Positions 63,178 to 64,000 of a stretch of DNA of 64,000 bases are shown here, in pieces. The stretch covers positions 248,001 through 312,000 of the forward strand of contig JBNKZU010000015.1 in the NCBI GenBank assembly GCA_050301795.1, read 5' to 3'. Source of the DNA: JBNKZU01 sp050301795 (GTDB lineage: Bacteria; Pseudomonadota; Gammaproteobacteria; Thiohalomonadales; Thiohalomonadaceae). The position numbers and the translations under genes were made by a program. Every line of letters begins with the position of its first letter. The first letter of the stretch is position 1. Under the pieces are notes generated by a model, which was not told the DNA's origin, did no database searches, and saw nothing but the letters and a program-made list of their open reading frames with translations.

Positions 63178-63193
63178 TGAGTAAATTTACTCA
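63178..63193 (-). promoter_or_regulatory. Palindromic operator before the AAA_14-NACHT unit
   Basis: TGAGTAAATTTACTCA is a perfect 16-bp palindrome. It lies between a -10-like TATAAA (minus strand, 63199-63204) and the ribosome binding site, close to the expected start of transcription. A repressor site is likely; no regulator gene is adjacent. Confidence 0.6.
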
Positions 63194-63332
63194 ATAAGTT
63201 TATACTTTATGATTTCAATTGCAAGTCGCTGACAAAAAGTTGTTTAAATATAAACTGTTATGATTTATTTGCAGGTACAATAACATCTCACATTTAGTAC
63301 GATTATTGATAACTGAGACTCTTTTTTTCATC

Positions 63333-64000
63333 ATGAATATCTACACCTCCTATAACCCGCCACCCGATGATGGTCTTGACGTTATCTATCAGGATGCTGA
63401 TCTTCTTATTGTCAATAAACCCGCGGGGCTGCTCTCAGTTCCGGGAAAGGGGGTTGATAAACAGGACTGTCTTATTAGCCGTGTACAAAAACACTTTGCC
63501 GATGCGCTGATTGTTCATCGTCTTGATATGTCGACCTCAGGTTTAATTCTATTGGCGAGAGGTGCTGAATCGCATCGCAAGTTGAGCATTCTGTTTCAGG
63601 AGAGGCGGGTTTCTAAAAGGTATGTTGCGATTGTTGATGGAAGAATTGAGCCTGAATCAGGGATGATCGATTTACCTCTTATCACAGACTGGCCGAACCG
63701 CCCCTTACAGAAGGTTGATTATGATATCGGCAAGCCTTCACAAACACACTATCGGCTCACAGATTATGATGCTGCTACAGATTCAAGCCGAATTGATATC
63801 ACACCCATCACCGGGCGCTCTCACCAGTTAAGGGTTCATACGATGTCTATTGGGCATCCTATTTTGGGTGATGAACTCTATGCCTCCGATAATGCCTTTC
63901 ACAAAGCAGAGCGATTACTACTCCATGCAGCGCAGCTATCATTTATCCACCCTGGCACTGACAAAATAGTTGATTTTCGATGTGAGCCAGATTTCGATTT
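63333..64000 (+). CDS. rluA: 23S rRNA/tRNA pseudouridine synthase RluA, 3' end cut by the window
   Basis: 222 codons are visible before the window ends. RluA converts U746 in 23S rRNA and U32 in some tRNAs to pseudouridine. Visible: LLIVNKPAGLLSVPG (residues 25-39), the catalytic Asp in IVHRLDMSTSGLIL (near residue 65), LPLITDWPNRPLQKV, then GKPSQTHYRL and TGRSHQLRVHTMSIGHPILGD. This order and spacing is that of RluA, a ~220-residue protein, so little is missing. ATG start without a clear ribosome binding site. Confidence 0.93.
   Translation, partial: MNIYTSYNPPPDDGLDVIYQDADLLIVNKPAGLLSVPGKGVDKQDCLISRVQKHFADALIVHRLDMSTSGLILLARGAESHRKLSILFQERRVSKRYVAIVDGRIEPESGMIDLPLITDWPNRPLQKVDYDIGKPSQTHYRLTDYDAATDSSRIDITPITGRSHQLRVHTMSIGHPILGDELYASDNAFHKAERLLLHAAQLSFIHPGTDKIVDFRCEPDFD

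Noticed and set aside
1..64000. CRISPR arrays, tRNA or rRNA genes, prophage or integrase genes
   Set aside because: I looked for regularly spaced repeats, cloverleaf-type sequences and phage-like genes and saw none; a full tRNA scan was not possible by eye.

Overview
The window reads as chromosomal DNA of a gammaproteobacterium of moderate GC content. The evidence is a set of housekeeping genes with clear gammaproteobacterial relatives: hemB, aroE, gor, speA, ubiK, comM/yifB, rep and rluA. A DUF6901-type gene and a TorF-type porin next to glnK-amtB fit lineages such as the Chromatiales or Thiotrichales, but I cannot fix the genus. I saw no tRNA, rRNA, CRISPR array, integrase or transposase.

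Layout. 1-9.6 kb: end of hemB, a small membrane protein, a phosphate uptake pair (PhoU-like DUF47 protein and Pit) behind a Pho-box-like promoter, aroE, a gamma-carbonic anhydrase, gor, a DUF6901 gene, speA and speE. 9.6-24.1 kb: a hybrid sensor kinase, a double CDGSH Fe-S protein, the nitrogen operon torF-glnK-amtB behind a sigma-54 promoter, ubiK, yifB, a CBS protein, rep, a second hybrid kinase, a PAP2 lipoprotein and a VTT membrane protein. 24.3-28.8 kb: the 2-methylcitrate operon gntR-prpB-prpC-prpD, with nested repeats between prpC and prpD. 29.2-40.7 kb: a glycogen cluster, glk-glgC-GH57-malQ-glgB-glgA-glgP. 41.2-43.1 kb: prpE, which carries the same GntR-type operator as the prp operon about 14 kb away.

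From 43.5 kb the content is less ordinary. A minus-strand operon encodes a beta-propeller lipoprotein, a DUF6502 protein and a small glycine-rich lipoprotein, and two TTGGGA-N6-TCCCAA palindromes lie upstream. Three overlapping genes (methyltransferase, DUF1624 membrane protein, DUF1499 protein) follow. Next come a CHASE2 adenylate/guanylate cyclase, a 1261-residue lipoprotein (NHL propeller, FnIII, transglutaminase-like, TPR) and a small periplasmic protein. After a flavin-binding protein and an orphan Fe-S/CCG protein there is a two-gene module: an AAA_14/DUF4143 ATPase translationally overlapping a 1369-residue NACHT NTPase with a C-terminal PD-(D/E)xK-like nuclease motif. This is the best candidate for an undescribed, possibly anti-phage, system. 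The window ends inside rluA.

Working together: glk, glgC, glgA and glgB build glycogen while glgP, malQ and GH57 remodel or degrade it. prpE activates propionate to propionyl-CoA, and prpC, prpD and prpB turn it, with oxaloacetate, into pyruvate and succinate; the GntR protein probably controls both loci. TorF, GlnK and AmtB form an ammonium-uptake unit switched on by nitrogen limitation.
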